Source of the DNA: a virus
DNA: 36,154 nt
Virus record (IMG/VR): IMGVR_UViG_3300027896_000004
Span: 1 to 36,154 of that record
Reading direction: 5' to 3' (one strand)
Part shown: piece after piece, positions 21,116-29,856 of the stretch
Layout of the letters: each line of letters begins with the position of its first letter
Position numbering within the stretch: the stretch's first letter is position 1
The notes under the pieces: generated by a model
The model's database searches: none
Told to the model about the DNA's origin: nothing
What the model saw: the letters and a program-made list of their open reading frames with translations, nothing else
Made by a program: the position numbers and the translations under genes

Positions 21116-21953
21116 AGGTCTCTCCAAATGTTCGGATGTTCGGTATGCATTCTTCGGGTTCATGTACACACTGATTCAGCAGCTCTACAGACTCAAAAAC
21201 ATGCTCGCGCTGATCGAGATCCAATACGTCCCTTTGGGCAAATATCTTCTGTGATAAGTCATAGGTTTTTTCAATAAGCTTGTCTATCTCGCTTACTGGC
21301 GGCTCATCGCTATTCAATCCTCGTAATTCTTTATACGCGGCATTAACCTTGATCTTACCCTCACGGCAACGCTCTTTGAGATCTTCGGAGCCTTCGGCCT
21401 CAATCTTTTCGATTCTGTAAAGCGTTTCTTCACCAACACCTGCTTCTTTAGCCAACTGTTTTCGAGTACTAACCTTTGTCGAATTCGACAAACCTTTTTC
21501 TTTTCTTGGATCGGGCAAATACTTACCGCTCCCAACTAATGGTTTTTTCAGAAAGTCAGGCTCTTCTTTTGGCGGACGGCCTGGGCTTAATCCCATGTTT
21601 TTTTTAGCTATAGCAGATATCAAATCTTTTTTTCTTAAACTCAGACACGCTCGAACATAACTTTTGACGTTTCTCTTAAGTATCTGGTTTTCGATAATCC
21701 AGATCATCGCCTCTTCTTTGCATTTGAATGTGCGCGGATCTGGCTCGTACTTAGGTTCAATATTCAGCTCTGTGAGGATCTCAAACCGATTATGTCCGTC
21801 GAGGATATATACGCCATCCATGTCACCGACCTCGCATGTGACGATCGGATGAATCTGGCCGTTCTCTAAAATAGAGACCATTAAATCGTTGCGCTCAGTC
21901 TTGTTGAGCGGAGGTAAAAGTTTTTTAAATAACTCGCAAGTTTTAGGTGTCAT
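21096..21953 (-). CDS. ParB/Spo0J-like nuclease-domain protein (285 aa)
   Basis: The N-terminal 110 residues match the ParB-like domain: LNKTERNDLMVSILENGQIHPIVT, then YILDGHNRFEIL (the G-H-x-R box) and a long helix. Residues about 160-195 hold a helix-turn-helix STRKQLAKEAGVGEETLYRIEKI. A Pro/Lys-rich linker joins them (GLSPGRPPKEEPD). The C-terminal 90 residues are acidic and helical. Phage ParB-like proteins often act as nucleases, modulators of methylation or transcription factors; there is no ParA here, so plasmid partition is unlikely. Second gene of the minus operon that starts at 22270. Confidence 0.88.
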   Translation of the reverse strand: MTPKTCELFKKLLPPLNKTERNDLMVSILENGQIHPIVTCEVGDMDGVYILDGHNRFEILTELNIEPKYEPDPRTFKCKEEAMIWIIENQILKRNVKSYVRACLSLRKKDLISAIAKKNMGLSPGRPPKEEPDFLKKPLVGSGKYLPDPRKEKGLSNSTKVSTRKQLAKEAGVGEETLYRIEKIEAEGSEDLKERCREGKIKVNAAYKELRGLNSDEPPVSEIDKLIEKTYDLSQKIFAQRDVLDLDQREHVFESVELLNQCVHEPEECIPNIRTFGETYEQDYL

Positions 21954-21979
21954 TTGTAGCCTCGTATAGTGATTTAAAT

Positions 21980-22270
21980 CTAAAAACCGCCACGGAATTT
22001 AAATTCTTTTTTTTGATACGGTTTGTTTTCTGTCTTTTTTGGCATCAAATATTCTGTTCTGTCGAAGTCATACTCTTCTGTATTTCCGTCGGAAACGTAT
22101 TCTATTTTAAAACCTAATGCGCTGATTATTCTAAGATCTTGAGACGTAAATCTAAAAACAACACATTCATCTTCTTTCCCCAGTTGACTTAGCAATGAAG
22201 ATATTTCACACATTGGATAGTGAATAGATTTACCGTCTATACGCTTAGTGTTTACAAAAATAGTAGTCAT
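21980..22270 (-). CDS. Unknown early protein (96 aa)
   Basis: ATG at 22270 lies eight bases after GAGG. First gene downstream of a candidate minus-strand promoter. The product has a beta-alpha pattern (TTIFVNTKRIDGKSIHYPM, CEISSLLSQLGKEDECVVFRF, DLRIISALGFKIEYV), then an acidic stretch (GNTEEYDFDRTEYLM) and a basic Lys-rich tail ending KFRGGF. No family recognised. Being first in the operon it could be an early host-takeover or anti-defence protein; that is a guess from position. Confidence 0.75.
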   Translation of the reverse strand: MTTIFVNTKRIDGKSIHYPMCEISSLLSQLGKEDECVVFRFTSQDLRIISALGFKIEYVSDGNTEEYDFDRTEYLMPKKTENKPYQKKEFKFRGGF

Positions 22271-22294
22271 TTGCAATGCCTCAACTATTTTCTG

Positions 22295-22323
22295 TGTATA
22301 TTTAGTCTTTATTTAAATCACAA
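22295..22323 (-). promoter_or_regulatory. Candidate sigma70 promoter for the minus-strand ParB/methyltransferase operon
   Basis: On the minus strand TTGTGA (22323-22318) and TATACA (22300-22295) are 17 bases apart, which would start transcription near 22288, about 18 bases before the ATG at 22270. Each hexamer matches consensus at four of six positions. Confidence 0.45.
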
Positions 22324-22364
22324 GTTTTGTTTTGATAAAAATATAGGAATGAGGTCATTTATCT

Positions 22365-22499
22365 ATGAAAAAACCAGCAGTTATCAAAAAAACGATGAAG
22401 CATTTATCCCATGATATGAAAGAAGCAAAGAAGGGAATTAGAGACGACAAAAAACTCAAAAAGTCTCTACGCAAATCAAAACTAGAAAAAGAGGATTGA
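22365..22499 (+). CDS. Small, very basic helical protein (44 aa)
   Basis: Frame of 44 residues with about a third Lys: MKKPAVIKKTMKHLSHDMKE, then KKGIRDDKKLKKSLRKSKLE. It begins the plus-strand packaging operon and its stop overlaps the next start (TGATG). Related short Lys-rich proteins often precede phage terminase genes. It may bind DNA or the small terminase; unproven. Confidence 0.6.
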   Translation: MKKPAVIKKTMKHLSHDMKEAKKGIRDDKKLKKSLRKSKLEKED

Positions 22500-22699
22500 T
22501 GGTAGCGGAAATACGAGTAAAGATTAAAGACGGAGAGGGTAGAAAAACAACTACCGAACCAATATTAGTATATGATGAATTTACAGTGTCACTAAACGAT
22601 CCAATACTTAAAAAGATCGTAGAAGAAGTTAAGTCTCAAATAATTCTAAAAGACGAGCCGGAAATAAGCCTAAATATCAAACTTGACTGGGATTCATAA
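22499..22699 (+). CDS. Unknown small protein before terminase (66 aa)
   Basis: ATG at 22499 overlaps the previous stop. Reads MVAEIRVKIKDGEGRKTTTE, a beta hairpin pattern, then DEFTVSLNDPILKKIVEEVK, a helix, and LNIKLDWDS. Its stop TAA directly abuts the small terminase ATG. No family is recognised. Confidence 0.7.
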   Translation: MVAEIRVKIKDGEGRKTTTEPILVYDEFTVSLNDPILKKIVEEVKSQIILKDEPEISLNIKLDWDS

Positions 22700-23173
22700 A
22701 TGGCAGCAGCTAAAGGAAATAAATACGTTGAAAAACGTAAATGGCGACCACAGCATTCAAAGGAAGAAATTCAGGAGATTGTAGATCGATTAACCAAGTG
22801 GGCGTATGAGGAGGATGGTGTCTTTATTTCTTCGTTCACTTATGAAAACTACAAAAAGGGCGAATCTTGGTTATATAATTTAGCTGATCATCATCCTGAA
22901 ATTAAAGAAGCATTAAGTATTGCAAAATCGTTATTAGCTGCAAAGATAGGGAAGCACTGTTATATCGGAGATCGAAATTCCAGCTTTGGGGAAAAGATTC
23001 TTCCAATTTATTCCGAAGAGTATAAAAAGGAGACTGAGCGCAAAGCTAGGTTGTCTCAAGCTGCTGCCGGGGAATCTAGCCTATCTCTATCAGATGTTGT
23101 CAAGATGGTCCAGAGCGGAGAGTTAATCCGTTTGCTGTCTCAAGCTGAAAACAAGATACTCAATGACGATTGA
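22700..23173 (+). CDS. terS: Terminase small subunit (157 aa)
   Basis: Size, position directly before the large subunit and an 11-base overlap with it support the call. The N-terminus is basic (AAKGNKYVEKRKWRPQH), followed by a helical domain with an HTH-like pattern (SKEEIQEIVDRLTKWAYEEDGVFISSFTYENYKKG then WLYNLADHHPEIKEALSIAK), as in phage small terminases with a DNA-binding N-terminus. The C-terminal part (SLSLSDVVKMVQSGELIRLL) probably mediates oligomerisation or contact with the large subunit. It would recognise the packaging start site. Confidence 0.8.
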   Translation: MAAAKGNKYVEKRKWRPQHSKEEIQEIVDRLTKWAYEEDGVFISSFTYENYKKGESWLYNLADHHPEIKEALSIAKSLLAAKIGKHCYIGDRNSSFGEKILPIYSEEYKKETERKARLSQAAAGESSLSLSDVVKMVQSGELIRLLSQAENKILNDD

Positions 23174-24665
23174 TCTCATCGCCTCTAAAAAATGGCGCAT
23201 GAACCATCTCTATCGCATTATCAATAAGAATGGCGATTCAGTGCCGTTTGTGCTTAATAAGGTACAAGCAAATGTTTTAGAGAATCTTCATTCGCGCAAT
23301 CTGATTCTCAAAGCTCGCCAGCTAGGAATGAGTACATTTGCGGTTCTATATATTTTGGATGAAGCTCTATTCAACGAGCATCTCAGCGCAGGAATCGTTT
23401 CATATAGCCTGGAACATGCCCAGCATATATTCAAGCGGATCATCGGCCACGCAATCGACTCATTAACGTCAACGGCTGCTAATTTCGCTGGAATCGTTCA
23501 AAGATCTGCCAGAGAGATCACATTTTCCAATGGATCGTTTCTTCGTGTAGATACCACATTGCGCGGGGGGGCCTATCAGCTCGTGCTTGTGTCGGAGTTT
23601 GGCAAAACATGCGCCAGAGATCCAATGAAGGCAGAAGAGGTCGTAACTGGCACACTGCAAACCGTTCCAATGACAGGACGGATAATAATTGAATCGACAG
23701 GTGAAGGAAACGCCGGATTTTACGCGGATCTGGTTCAGTCAGCCGTATTCAGGGGAAACGAAAAGCTATCGAAGCTGGAATATAAACTTCATTTTTTTCC
23801 ATGGTATTGCGAACCAGAATATTCAATGGACGGAGATATCAAGGTTGATACCGTTCGCAATGACTATTTCGACAAAATAGGCAAGGATGCAGGCATAACC
23901 ATTCTCCCCAGCCAAAGACGCTGGTATTATCACCAAATGGGCGTTTTAGGGGACAAAATCAAGCAGGAATTCCCCTCAAATGTGGCCGAAGCCTTTATTT
24001 CTTCTTCTGATGCCTATTATTTCCAGTCTTGCATCGAAGAGGCATATCAGTCCAATCGCATGCTGCAAATCAATCCTATGGACAATGTAGAGCCTGTTTA
24101 TGTTGCGATGGACATCGGAGTTAACGATTTGACGGTAATTATATTTTTTCAGGTAGTTCATGGTGAAATACGCATAATTGATTATTATGAAAATAAAAAC
24201 CAAGGGGTTGAACATTATGCAAGACATTTACAGCAAGAAAAGAAATATATATACCACACAATATTCCTCCCCCATGACGCGGCGCATCGAGATGGTTTGG
24301 TCGTCGAGAACACTTATGCGCGCGATTTCAACAAATTCTTCGCTCAAACGGGGACGCGAGTTGTTATTCTCAAGCGCACTGATAAGTCCATCCAGATTTC
24401 AAATGCTAAGAACAAATTCTCAAGATGCGTCTTTAACCTAGGTCGAGTTAAACCTTTGGTCGTACAGCTAGGCAAATATCGCAAAAAATGGTCGGAACAA
24501 TACGGTAAATATCTGGACGAGCCATTTCACGATTCCAGTTCCAACTACGCCGATGCTTTCCAATACATGTGCGCTGCTGTAAATCATATAGAAACTGTTC
24601 TAATGAAAGCAGGATCATTAGAAAAACACAGAGCGGTAGTTGAAAACAGAGCATTCAAGATTTAA
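23163..24665 (+). CDS. terL: Terminase large subunit (500 aa)
   Basis: ATPase: deviant Walker A ARQLGMST at residues 51-58, Walker B QLVLVSEFG at 139-147 with E145 as catalytic acid, and motif III-like IIIESTGEG at 174-182. Nuclease: YVAMDIGVND around 313-322 with the first Asp, HDAAHRDG in the middle and SSSNYADAFQYM near the C-terminus with the last acidic residue, the RNase H-like arrangement. Length is normal for the family. It powers DNA packaging through the portal and cuts the concatemer. The packaging mode (headful or cos) cannot be told from this. Confidence 0.95.
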   Translation: MTIDLIASKKWRMNHLYRIINKNGDSVPFVLNKVQANVLENLHSRNLILKARQLGMSTFAVLYILDEALFNEHLSAGIVSYSLEHAQHIFKRIIGHAIDSLTSTAANFAGIVQRSAREITFSNGSFLRVDTTLRGGAYQLVLVSEFGKTCARDPMKAEEVVTGTLQTVPMTGRIIIESTGEGNAGFYADLVQSAVFRGNEKLSKLEYKLHFFPWYCEPEYSMDGDIKVDTVRNDYFDKIGKDAGITILPSQRRWYYHQMGVLGDKIKQEFPSNVAEAFISSSDAYYFQSCIEEAYQSNRMLQINPMDNVEPVYVAMDIGVNDLTVIIFFQVVHGEIRIIDYYENKNQGVEHYARHLQQEKKYIYHTIFLPHDAAHRDGLVVENTYARDFNKFFAQTGTRVVILKRTDKSIQISNAKNKFSRCVFNLGRVKPLVVQLGKYRKKWSEQYGKYLDEPFHDSSSNYADAFQYMCAAVNHIETVLMKAGSLEKHRAVVENRAFKI

Positions 24666-24721
24666 ATAATTATTGCACACTTAACCAACATATGATAGTT
24701 GTAAGGTACGGTGAGTACTTT

Positions 24722-24735
24722 AACTATATATAGTT
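24722..24735. promoter_or_regulatory. Perfect 14-bp AT palindrome before the portal gene
   Basis: AACTATATATAGTT is fully symmetrical. It lies in the 76-base gap between terminase and portal and is followed by TATAAT overlapping the portal ATG. The portal has no clear Shine-Dalgarno sequence. The palindrome could be an operator or a phage-specific late promoter element. Confidence 0.4.
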
Positions 24736-24741
24736 GGTATA

Positions 24742-26856
24742 ATGGCTTATAGTGAAACTGAAATTTGGTCAGAGTTTCAAGAAAATTACCGTTACTGTCA
24801 TGATTATTGGTCTCCTTTTGTCGCAAATGCTCATATTGTTACTCTGGCTGCTTCTGGTTATACTTGGTCGGATAATGAACGCAAGGAACTAGTAAAAGAG
24901 GGACGCGAAGGCTTAGAGTTAAATATCATTCGCCGTCCATTACAATTTTTTTCTGGATATTTACGAGATAATTTAAACTCTATTGTCATTGCTCCGGTCG
25001 AGGGATCTGACCAGAAAACAGCCGATCAGTTCACAAAGCTATCCTATTACGTTTGGGACAAGGGAGAGGGCTACGGAACTTTCCTTGATGCCGCCGATGA
25101 GTCTTTCAAGTCCGGTATGTCTCTCTGTGGCCTACAGATGGACTATTCAAAGGACTTTATCAATGGCGATATTACATTTTATAATCGCACATTCAACTCA
25201 TTCTATCTTGATCCAACATTTGAAAGAATTGATTTAAGAGACTGCGCTTTTGCAATCACTAGGGATTTGCTCGACCGTAATCTGGCAAAGCAACTATTGC
25301 CATTCGTTGATCCGCAGGAAATCGATCATATCCAAAACAGTTTTAGAGATGAGAAGTTTCGCTCTTACCACCCAAACTTCACTACTCTAAGCCGCAATCG
25401 CAATCTGCTGGCATATGATCAGTACTACAAGCGACTCACGCGAAAGAGAAAATTTCTCGTAGATGAGACGGCTTCATATTTCCGAGATATCACAGACCTT
25501 GAGCATGAGGACGTTGTAAAACTCAAGCGCGGCCTGGCTCGATTACACACGCTAAAAAAGGACGCTGAGGAGACAGGAAGCGACGAAATACCAGAGGTCA
25601 GCATCCGCGAAGTCAACCGCGACTATGTTGAGCTTCACATTATGCTTAATGGCCAACAGGTGTATTGCGGCGATGACAAGACGGGAATCATACACACATA
25701 CCCATTCGTGCCGCTCATCTGTTATATGGAACCAAGTATTTGGATGCCGTCGCAACGCGTGCAGGGTATAGCGACAACTCTATGGTCAGCACAGCGTCAG
25801 TTCAATAAGCGTCACATGAAAATAGTCGATATGATGGACTCGACTATCTCAACTGGCTTCAAATACCTCATAGGCTCCGTCCCAGACCCTCAAGACCTCC
25901 AACAGTCAGGCCAGAACAAACTAATCGGAGTTGATCCTGAAAATGCACCACAAGGACTCGATTCAGTTCAGGAATTACATGGAGGCGCTGCTAATCCCGC
26001 CTTGGTTCAATACCAAGAAGTGCTGGATAAGTTGGTTCTCAATCTCGCTAACATTAATGAATCCATTCTAGGCATCGATGACAAGGGAAACACCCAGGTA
26101 TCGGGCCGTTTAGCACAGGTTCGAATCGCTCAAGGTTTAAGAACGAATCGCAAGATATTCGATAACGTAGAGCAAAGCCAGCGCATTTTAGGCGGTCTCG
26201 TTCTCAAAGCAATCCAAAACCATTATCCGCCTGGCAAAGTCGAGCGGATTCTGGGCGAAAAGCCTACCCAGCAATTTTACGATCAGGAATTTGAGCAATA
26301 TGACGCTGTTATCAAAGAGGGCGTTCGTTCGCAGTCTCAGAAAGACGCTTATTACTATGAACTTCTTAACCTTAAACGGGAGCAGATTGTCGATGTACCT
26401 CAAACAGAAATTGTTAGAGCACTGCAAATGGCTGGGCTATCAGATTTGCAAGATGCTATATCGAAACAAGAAGAGCAGTTGCAAAAGCAACAGCAAAAAG
26501 TTGATGAACAAGAACAGTTAGCTCTCAAGTTAGCAAATTCACAGGCAGAAGCAAACCTCGCCATGTCCGACGAGCGACGCGCCAGAATCCAAACAGATAT
26601 ATCTACAGCCGAATGGCACAGGTCAGAGGCCGAGCAAAATATTGCCCAGGCTCAACTTGATCGCGCTAAGACCATCGTTGAGATAGCCAAGATGGGCGAC
26701 GACAGGATTGTTTCCGTTCTCAATTTAATTAATCAAATGGCCGCGCAAGAGCAAGCACAGCAACAAGCGCAATCGCAACAGACAGAAGCGAAAGCGGCCA
26801 AAGTACAGGCTAACAGTTCGGGTGGATCTGCTCAAACCGCTCAACCAAAAATTTAA
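24742..26856 (+). CDS. Portal protein, P22-like (704 aa)
   Basis: Length and layout match the P22-type portal family. N-terminal part: ETEIWSEFQENYRYCHDYW, LELNIIRRPLQFFSGYLRDN and then DAADESFKSGMSLCGLQMDY, a stem/wing entry typical of these portals. FNSFYLDPTFERIDLRDCAF follows, and QRQFNKRHMKIVDMMDS near residue 360 fits the clip/stem region. Residues about 570-680 are a long Gln/Ala/Glu coiled coil (barrel), ending in a Gln/Ser-rich tail. It forms the dodecameric DNA gateway at one vertex and contacts terminase and adaptor. The P22-like barrel supports podovirus morphology. Confidence 0.9.
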   Translation: MAYSETEIWSEFQENYRYCHDYWSPFVANAHIVTLAASGYTWSDNERKELVKEGREGLELNIIRRPLQFFSGYLRDNLNSIVIAPVEGSDQKTADQFTKLSYYVWDKGEGYGTFLDAADESFKSGMSLCGLQMDYSKDFINGDITFYNRTFNSFYLDPTFERIDLRDCAFAITRDLLDRNLAKQLLPFVDPQEIDHIQNSFRDEKFRSYHPNFTTLSRNRNLLAYDQYYKRLTRKRKFLVDETASYFRDITDLEHEDVVKLKRGLARLHTLKKDAEETGSDEIPEVSIREVNRDYVELHIMLNGQQVYCGDDKTGIIHTYPFVPLICYMEPSIWMPSQRVQGIATTLWSAQRQFNKRHMKIVDMMDSTISTGFKYLIGSVPDPQDLQQSGQNKLIGVDPENAPQGLDSVQELHGGAANPALVQYQEVLDKLVLNLANINESILGIDDKGNTQVSGRLAQVRIAQGLRTNRKIFDNVEQSQRILGGLVLKAIQNHYPPGKVERILGEKPTQQFYDQEFEQYDAVIKEGVRSQSQKDAYYYELLNLKREQIVDVPQTEIVRALQMAGLSDLQDAISKQEEQLQKQQQKVDEQEQLALKLANSQAEANLAMSDERRARIQTDISTAEWHRSEAEQNIAQAQLDRAKTIVEIAKMGDDRIVSVLNLINQMAAQEQAQQQAQSQQTEAKAAKVQANSSGGSAQTAQPKI

Positions 26857-26865
26857 GGAGAAAAT

Positions 26866-27072
26866 ATGGCAGACAAAGAGTCAATGGCCAGAGGAACTGG
26901 GATGAATACGGGTAAGGGAATGTGTTCGTACAAAGACGGCACGATGTCCTCAGCTCGCAGAACATCCTCAGAGTGTGGGCCTGGTTTAAATCCAGATCAA
27001 CGAAAATCCAACAAGCTCCTGAAAGCAGCTTTCAGTTCGAAAGAGTCTCTCAGAGGGCAAACAGGTTTTTAA
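26866..27072 (+). CDS. Small protein between portal and scaffold (68 aa)
   Basis: AAGGAG precedes the ATG. Gly/Met/Ser-rich N-terminus (MARGTGMNTGKGMCSYKDGT), then SSARRTSSECGPGLNPDQRK and KLLKAAFSSKESLRG. No membrane segment. Small proteins with a similar S-A-R-R-T-S-S pattern occur at this place in related phages as far as I recall; no function known. Confidence 0.75.
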   Translation: MADKESMARGTGMNTGKGMCSYKDGTMSSARRTSSECGPGLNPDQRKSNKLLKAAFSSKESLRGQTGF

Positions 27073-27073
27073 C

Positions 27074-27451
27074 ATGAGTATTCAACCGCTTGACCAGTTT
27101 GAGAATGAATTGCTTCTCTCCCCTGAATTTCAGGATGAAAAGGAATTGCTCAAAAAATATCTGGGCAAGGCGATCGATACCATCGTTTTACAAAACCAAC
27201 ATAGGAAAGAACCATATTTCATAATTTTTCATGAGCAATCAGATGGGGTTAACTCTCGCCAGAAGATCAGCGTGAAAAACACACTGCCCGGATTCATCAC
27301 TAATTCGATTGTTTGGTGGACAGACAATCGGCGTGGCCTTTGTGAGTGGTTATGGACGGTTCCCCCAAAAGTCAAGGGGCAAAAGATGAAAGTAGAGTTC
27401 AATCAAACAGGGGTCGCCTACCTGAAAGCAAAGGGCGCAATGCCATCGTGA
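27074..27451 (+). CDS. Unknown head-module protein (125 aa)
   Basis: Starts one base after the previous stop. Predicted alpha/beta: LDQFENELLLSPEFQDEKEL, then YFIIFHEQSDGVNSRQKISV, FITNSIVWWTDNRRGLCEWL with several Trp, and VAYLKAKGAM. No family recognised. Location between portal and scaffold suggests a head or connector accessory. Confidence 0.7.
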   Translation: MSIQPLDQFENELLLSPEFQDEKELLKKYLGKAIDTIVLQNQHRKEPYFIIFHEQSDGVNSRQKISVKNTLPGFITNSIVWWTDNRRGLCEWLWTVPPKVKGQKMKVEFNQTGVAYLKAKGAMPS

Positions 27452-27480
27452 TAGGTAGTATCACGCAATAACGGGTGAAT

Positions 27481-28098
27481 ATGAGTGCAGAAACCGTTTC
27501 TGTAAGTGAAGAGAGCGATAACGAACCAATTGAACAGCCTGAACTTGAAATTCAGGAAGAGCAAGCAGTTGATGAAGCTCCCGAGCCAAAGGAACAGCAT
27601 GTTCCGCTATCCGCTTTGCAAAAAGAGCGGCGCAAGCGTCAGGAGATAGAACAAGAACTGCGTCAGATGCGAGAAGAGCAACAAGCTAAACCTCGTGAAC
27701 CTGATGATGCTCAATATGAGGCTGCTACAAAGGCGGATTTAAAAGCGGTTCGTCAAGAGACTCTTCGAGATTTTGCAGAGGATCAATGGATACGCGAGTA
27801 TCCAGAGAGAAAACAAGAAGTTGATGAAAAACTAACAGAATTTTTAAAAAGAAGGCCGAATCTAGCAGAAGCAATAAAGGGCGCAACAAACAGATATGCC
27901 GAAGCTTGGGAGCTAATGGACAAACTAACACCCAAGCAAAAGACATCTTTGAAATCGCCTCTTCCAGCCAAAAAGGACGCACCCGGCTCACCTGGATCTG
28001 TCCCAAAGGCAACAGCATTAAACGCAGTCGTCGATTATGAAGCCATGACTGACGCAGAGTTTAACGCCTACAGGAAGTCGGTACGCAAAGTTAGATAG
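27481..28098 (+). CDS. Scaffolding protein (205 aa)
   Basis: ATG at 27481 is preferred to the GTG two codons upstream. Very acidic N-terminus (EEQAVDEAPEPKEQ), then VPLSALQKERRKRQEIEQEL, a sequence typical of phage scaffolds, a long charged coiled coil, and a basic C-terminal helix (MTDAEFNAYRKSVRKVR) of the kind that binds coat protein. Position directly before the capsid gene agrees. It would guide capsid assembly and leave before packaging. Confidence 0.85.
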   Translation: MSAETVSVSEESDNEPIEQPELEIQEEQAVDEAPEPKEQHVPLSALQKERRKRQEIEQELRQMREEQQAKPREPDDAQYEAATKADLKAVRQETLRDFAEDQWIREYPERKQEVDEKLTEFLKRRPNLAEAIKGATNRYAEAWELMDKLTPKQKTSLKSPLPAKKDAPGSPGSVPKATALNAVVDYEAMTDAEFNAYRKSVRKVR

Positions 28099-28115
28099 GC
28101 CATTTAGGAGACTAA

Positions 28116-29054
28116 ATGAGCGTAACAACTACCGCAACATATGGCTCAATGGCTGACCGTTGGGCGCATAGGGCGTTATTACAGCGTTCAAAACCGCGCT
28201 GTGTACACAATCTTTTTGGAAGAGCGTTTACGCTTCCCCAAAAGAATACCGATACGATGGCTTTCCGCCGTCAAGAAAACCTGGACAGTACCCCTGTTGT
28301 ATTGGCGCAAGACGCTGATCCAGCACCGGAACAAGTCCATAAATTCGACATTAACGTAACCATTCAGGAATTTGGCAAGGTCGTATTGCTTTCACGTAAA
28401 GTTATCCTTTGCGTAGAAGACGATACCGCGAACGAAACAGCCGATAACCTTTCCCAGTGTATGCACACTATGCTGGATAAGGTAACACGCGACGTATTCG
28501 ATTCCTCAGTGCCGCAAATTTCCTGTTTAAATGGTGTTAATGGTAACGCGATTACGGAATTAACGCAAATCGACGTTAACCGCGCGATTATGTACCTCGA
28601 TGAGAACGACACCATGAAAATGGCTCCGACCATCGAAGGAACCAATCGTTTCGGTACAGGACCAGTTGAACCAGCATTTTGGGTTACTGCGCACGTTAAG
28701 CTGAAACCCGATATCCGCGCATTGGATGCGTTCGTACCGACCTCACAATATGGATCGCAAGATGCTGTATTGCAAGCCGAGTTCGGAGCAACTGATGAGG
28801 CTCGTTGGGTTGTTTCTACTCTTGTTAAATCTACGACGGCAGCGGCTCCGGTCTATAGCAATACATTCATTGGAGCAAACGCTTATGGATATGTTGGTTT
28901 GGATCAAGTCTCAACGGAGATGATTCTGAAGCCTCTTGGATTTAACGATTACTTGAACCGTTTTCAATCTATGGGCTTCACCGCCTGGTTCAACGCAGCG
29001 ATCTTGGATGATTCGCACATCGTAACACTGCTTTCAACTAAAGCGCTAGCTTAA
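28116..29054 (+). CDS. Major capsid protein, N4-gp56 family (312 aa)
   Basis: TAGGAG precedes the ATG. The N-arm WAHRALLQRSKPRCVHNLFG with FTLPQKNTDTMAFRRQENL is the hallmark of the N4-gp56 family of HK97-fold capsids, followed by LDSTPVVLAQDADPAPEQV. VTIQEFGKVVLLSRKVI is the next conserved block, and HVKLKPDIRALDAFV is in the central domain. Length (312) is usual. It forms the icosahedral shell with the scaffold encoded just upstream. Confidence 0.92.
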   Translation: MSVTTTATYGSMADRWAHRALLQRSKPRCVHNLFGRAFTLPQKNTDTMAFRRQENLDSTPVVLAQDADPAPEQVHKFDINVTIQEFGKVVLLSRKVILCVEDDTANETADNLSQCMHTMLDKVTRDVFDSSVPQISCLNGVNGNAITELTQIDVNRAIMYLDENDTMKMAPTIEGTNRFGTGPVEPAFWVTAHVKLKPDIRALDAFVPTSQYGSQDAVLQAEFGATDEARWVVSTLVKSTTAAAPVYSNTFIGANAYGYVGLDQVSTEMILKPLGFNDYLNRFQSMGFTAWFNAAILDDSHIVTLLSTKALA

Positions 29055-29065
29055 GGAGATTGATT

Positions 29066-29794
29066 ATGGCAGACCTATTTTTAGGCCAAACCTGTACTGA
29101 GGTGTTTCAATTCATCTCTGCTGGTACGGCTCATACTTTTACCTTCGGATTCCAGCCGGATAAGGTTGTTTTTAACAATCTAACCGTTTGGAAAGCAACC
29201 GCAGGTGGATTACCAACGTCAATTTGGTGGAGAAATCAAACAACGGCGGCTCATGCCTATCAGCACCAAGTTATAGATTCAGCGGCAGGGGCTTCATTCA
29301 ACTTTAAAGATGAAGCAACTAACGGATTTACCGTTGCTGATACCTCTGGGGGATCGCCTTCAAGTCATGCGTTGATCGCTGGCGTGTCCCAAGCAAATCC
29401 TTGCGTGGTTACTACAACAGCCGCACATGGGTTTTTAACAGGCCAAATGGTTCGCATTACGGATCTTGGTTTTTCAATGCCTGTAGCTCGTGGCATGGAT
29501 CAAATCAATAATAAGCGATTCAAAATCGTTTATGTAGCCGCTAACCAGTTTTCACTACAAGACCCAATTACAGAGATTGCAATCAACTCGACAGCCTATA
29601 CCGCATGGGTAGCAGGTGGACGTGTTGATTTGGAAACCCATGTGATTCCGGTTTATGCAGATCCTTTTGTCTACGATCCAATCTTGTATCGATTGACAGC
29701 GGGAACGGCAGTTATGGGGGCAGATAACGATGTATTTAATATCGAAGTTTATAAGTTCGGAAAGTTTACCGACTTAGGCGATTTGCTCGTATAA
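29066..29794 (+). CDS. Head decoration-like protein with FCCH-type insert (242 aa)
   Basis: ATG at 29066 has AAGGAG seven bases upstream; a TTG at 29060 is in frame. Begins DLFLGQTCTEVFQFISAGTA, beta-rich. Residues about 105-165 show an FCCH-like module: GVSQANPCVVTTTAAHGFLT, GQMVRITDLGF, INNKRFKIVYVAANQFSLQ, a fold reused in phage structural proteins. It follows the capsid by 11 bases and is separated from later genes by a hairpin, so it is probably made in large amount, consistent with a decoration protein. Confidence 0.75.
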   Translation: MADLFLGQTCTEVFQFISAGTAHTFTFGFQPDKVVFNNLTVWKATAGGLPTSIWWRNQTTAAHAYQHQVIDSAAGASFNFKDEATNGFTVADTSGGSPSSHALIAGVSQANPCVVTTTAAHGFLTGQMVRITDLGFSMPVARGMDQINNKRFKIVYVAANQFSLQDPITEIAINSTAYTAWVAGGRVDLETHVIPVYADPFVYDPILYRLTAGTAVMGADNDVFNIEVYKFGKFTDLGDLLV

Positions 29795-29808
29795 CGCATT
29801 TTAACAAT

Positions 29809-29843
29809 CAGCTGGGGTCTAAATTAACAGATCCCAGTTGTTT
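29809..29843 (+). terminator. Intrinsic terminator/attenuator after the capsid-decoration pair
   Basis: CAGCTGGGGTCT (29809-29820) and AGATCCCAGTTG (29829-29840) pair over 12 positions, two of them G-U, around an 8-base loop, followed by TTT. It would lower expression of the connector and tail genes relative to capsid, which fits their copy numbers in a virion. Confidence 0.75.
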
Positions 29844-29856
29844 AAATAGAGGAAAC

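Noticed and set aside
21096-21953. Plasmid partition function for the ParB-like protein
   Set aside because: There is no ParA-type ATPase anywhere and no obvious centromere-like repeats nearby.
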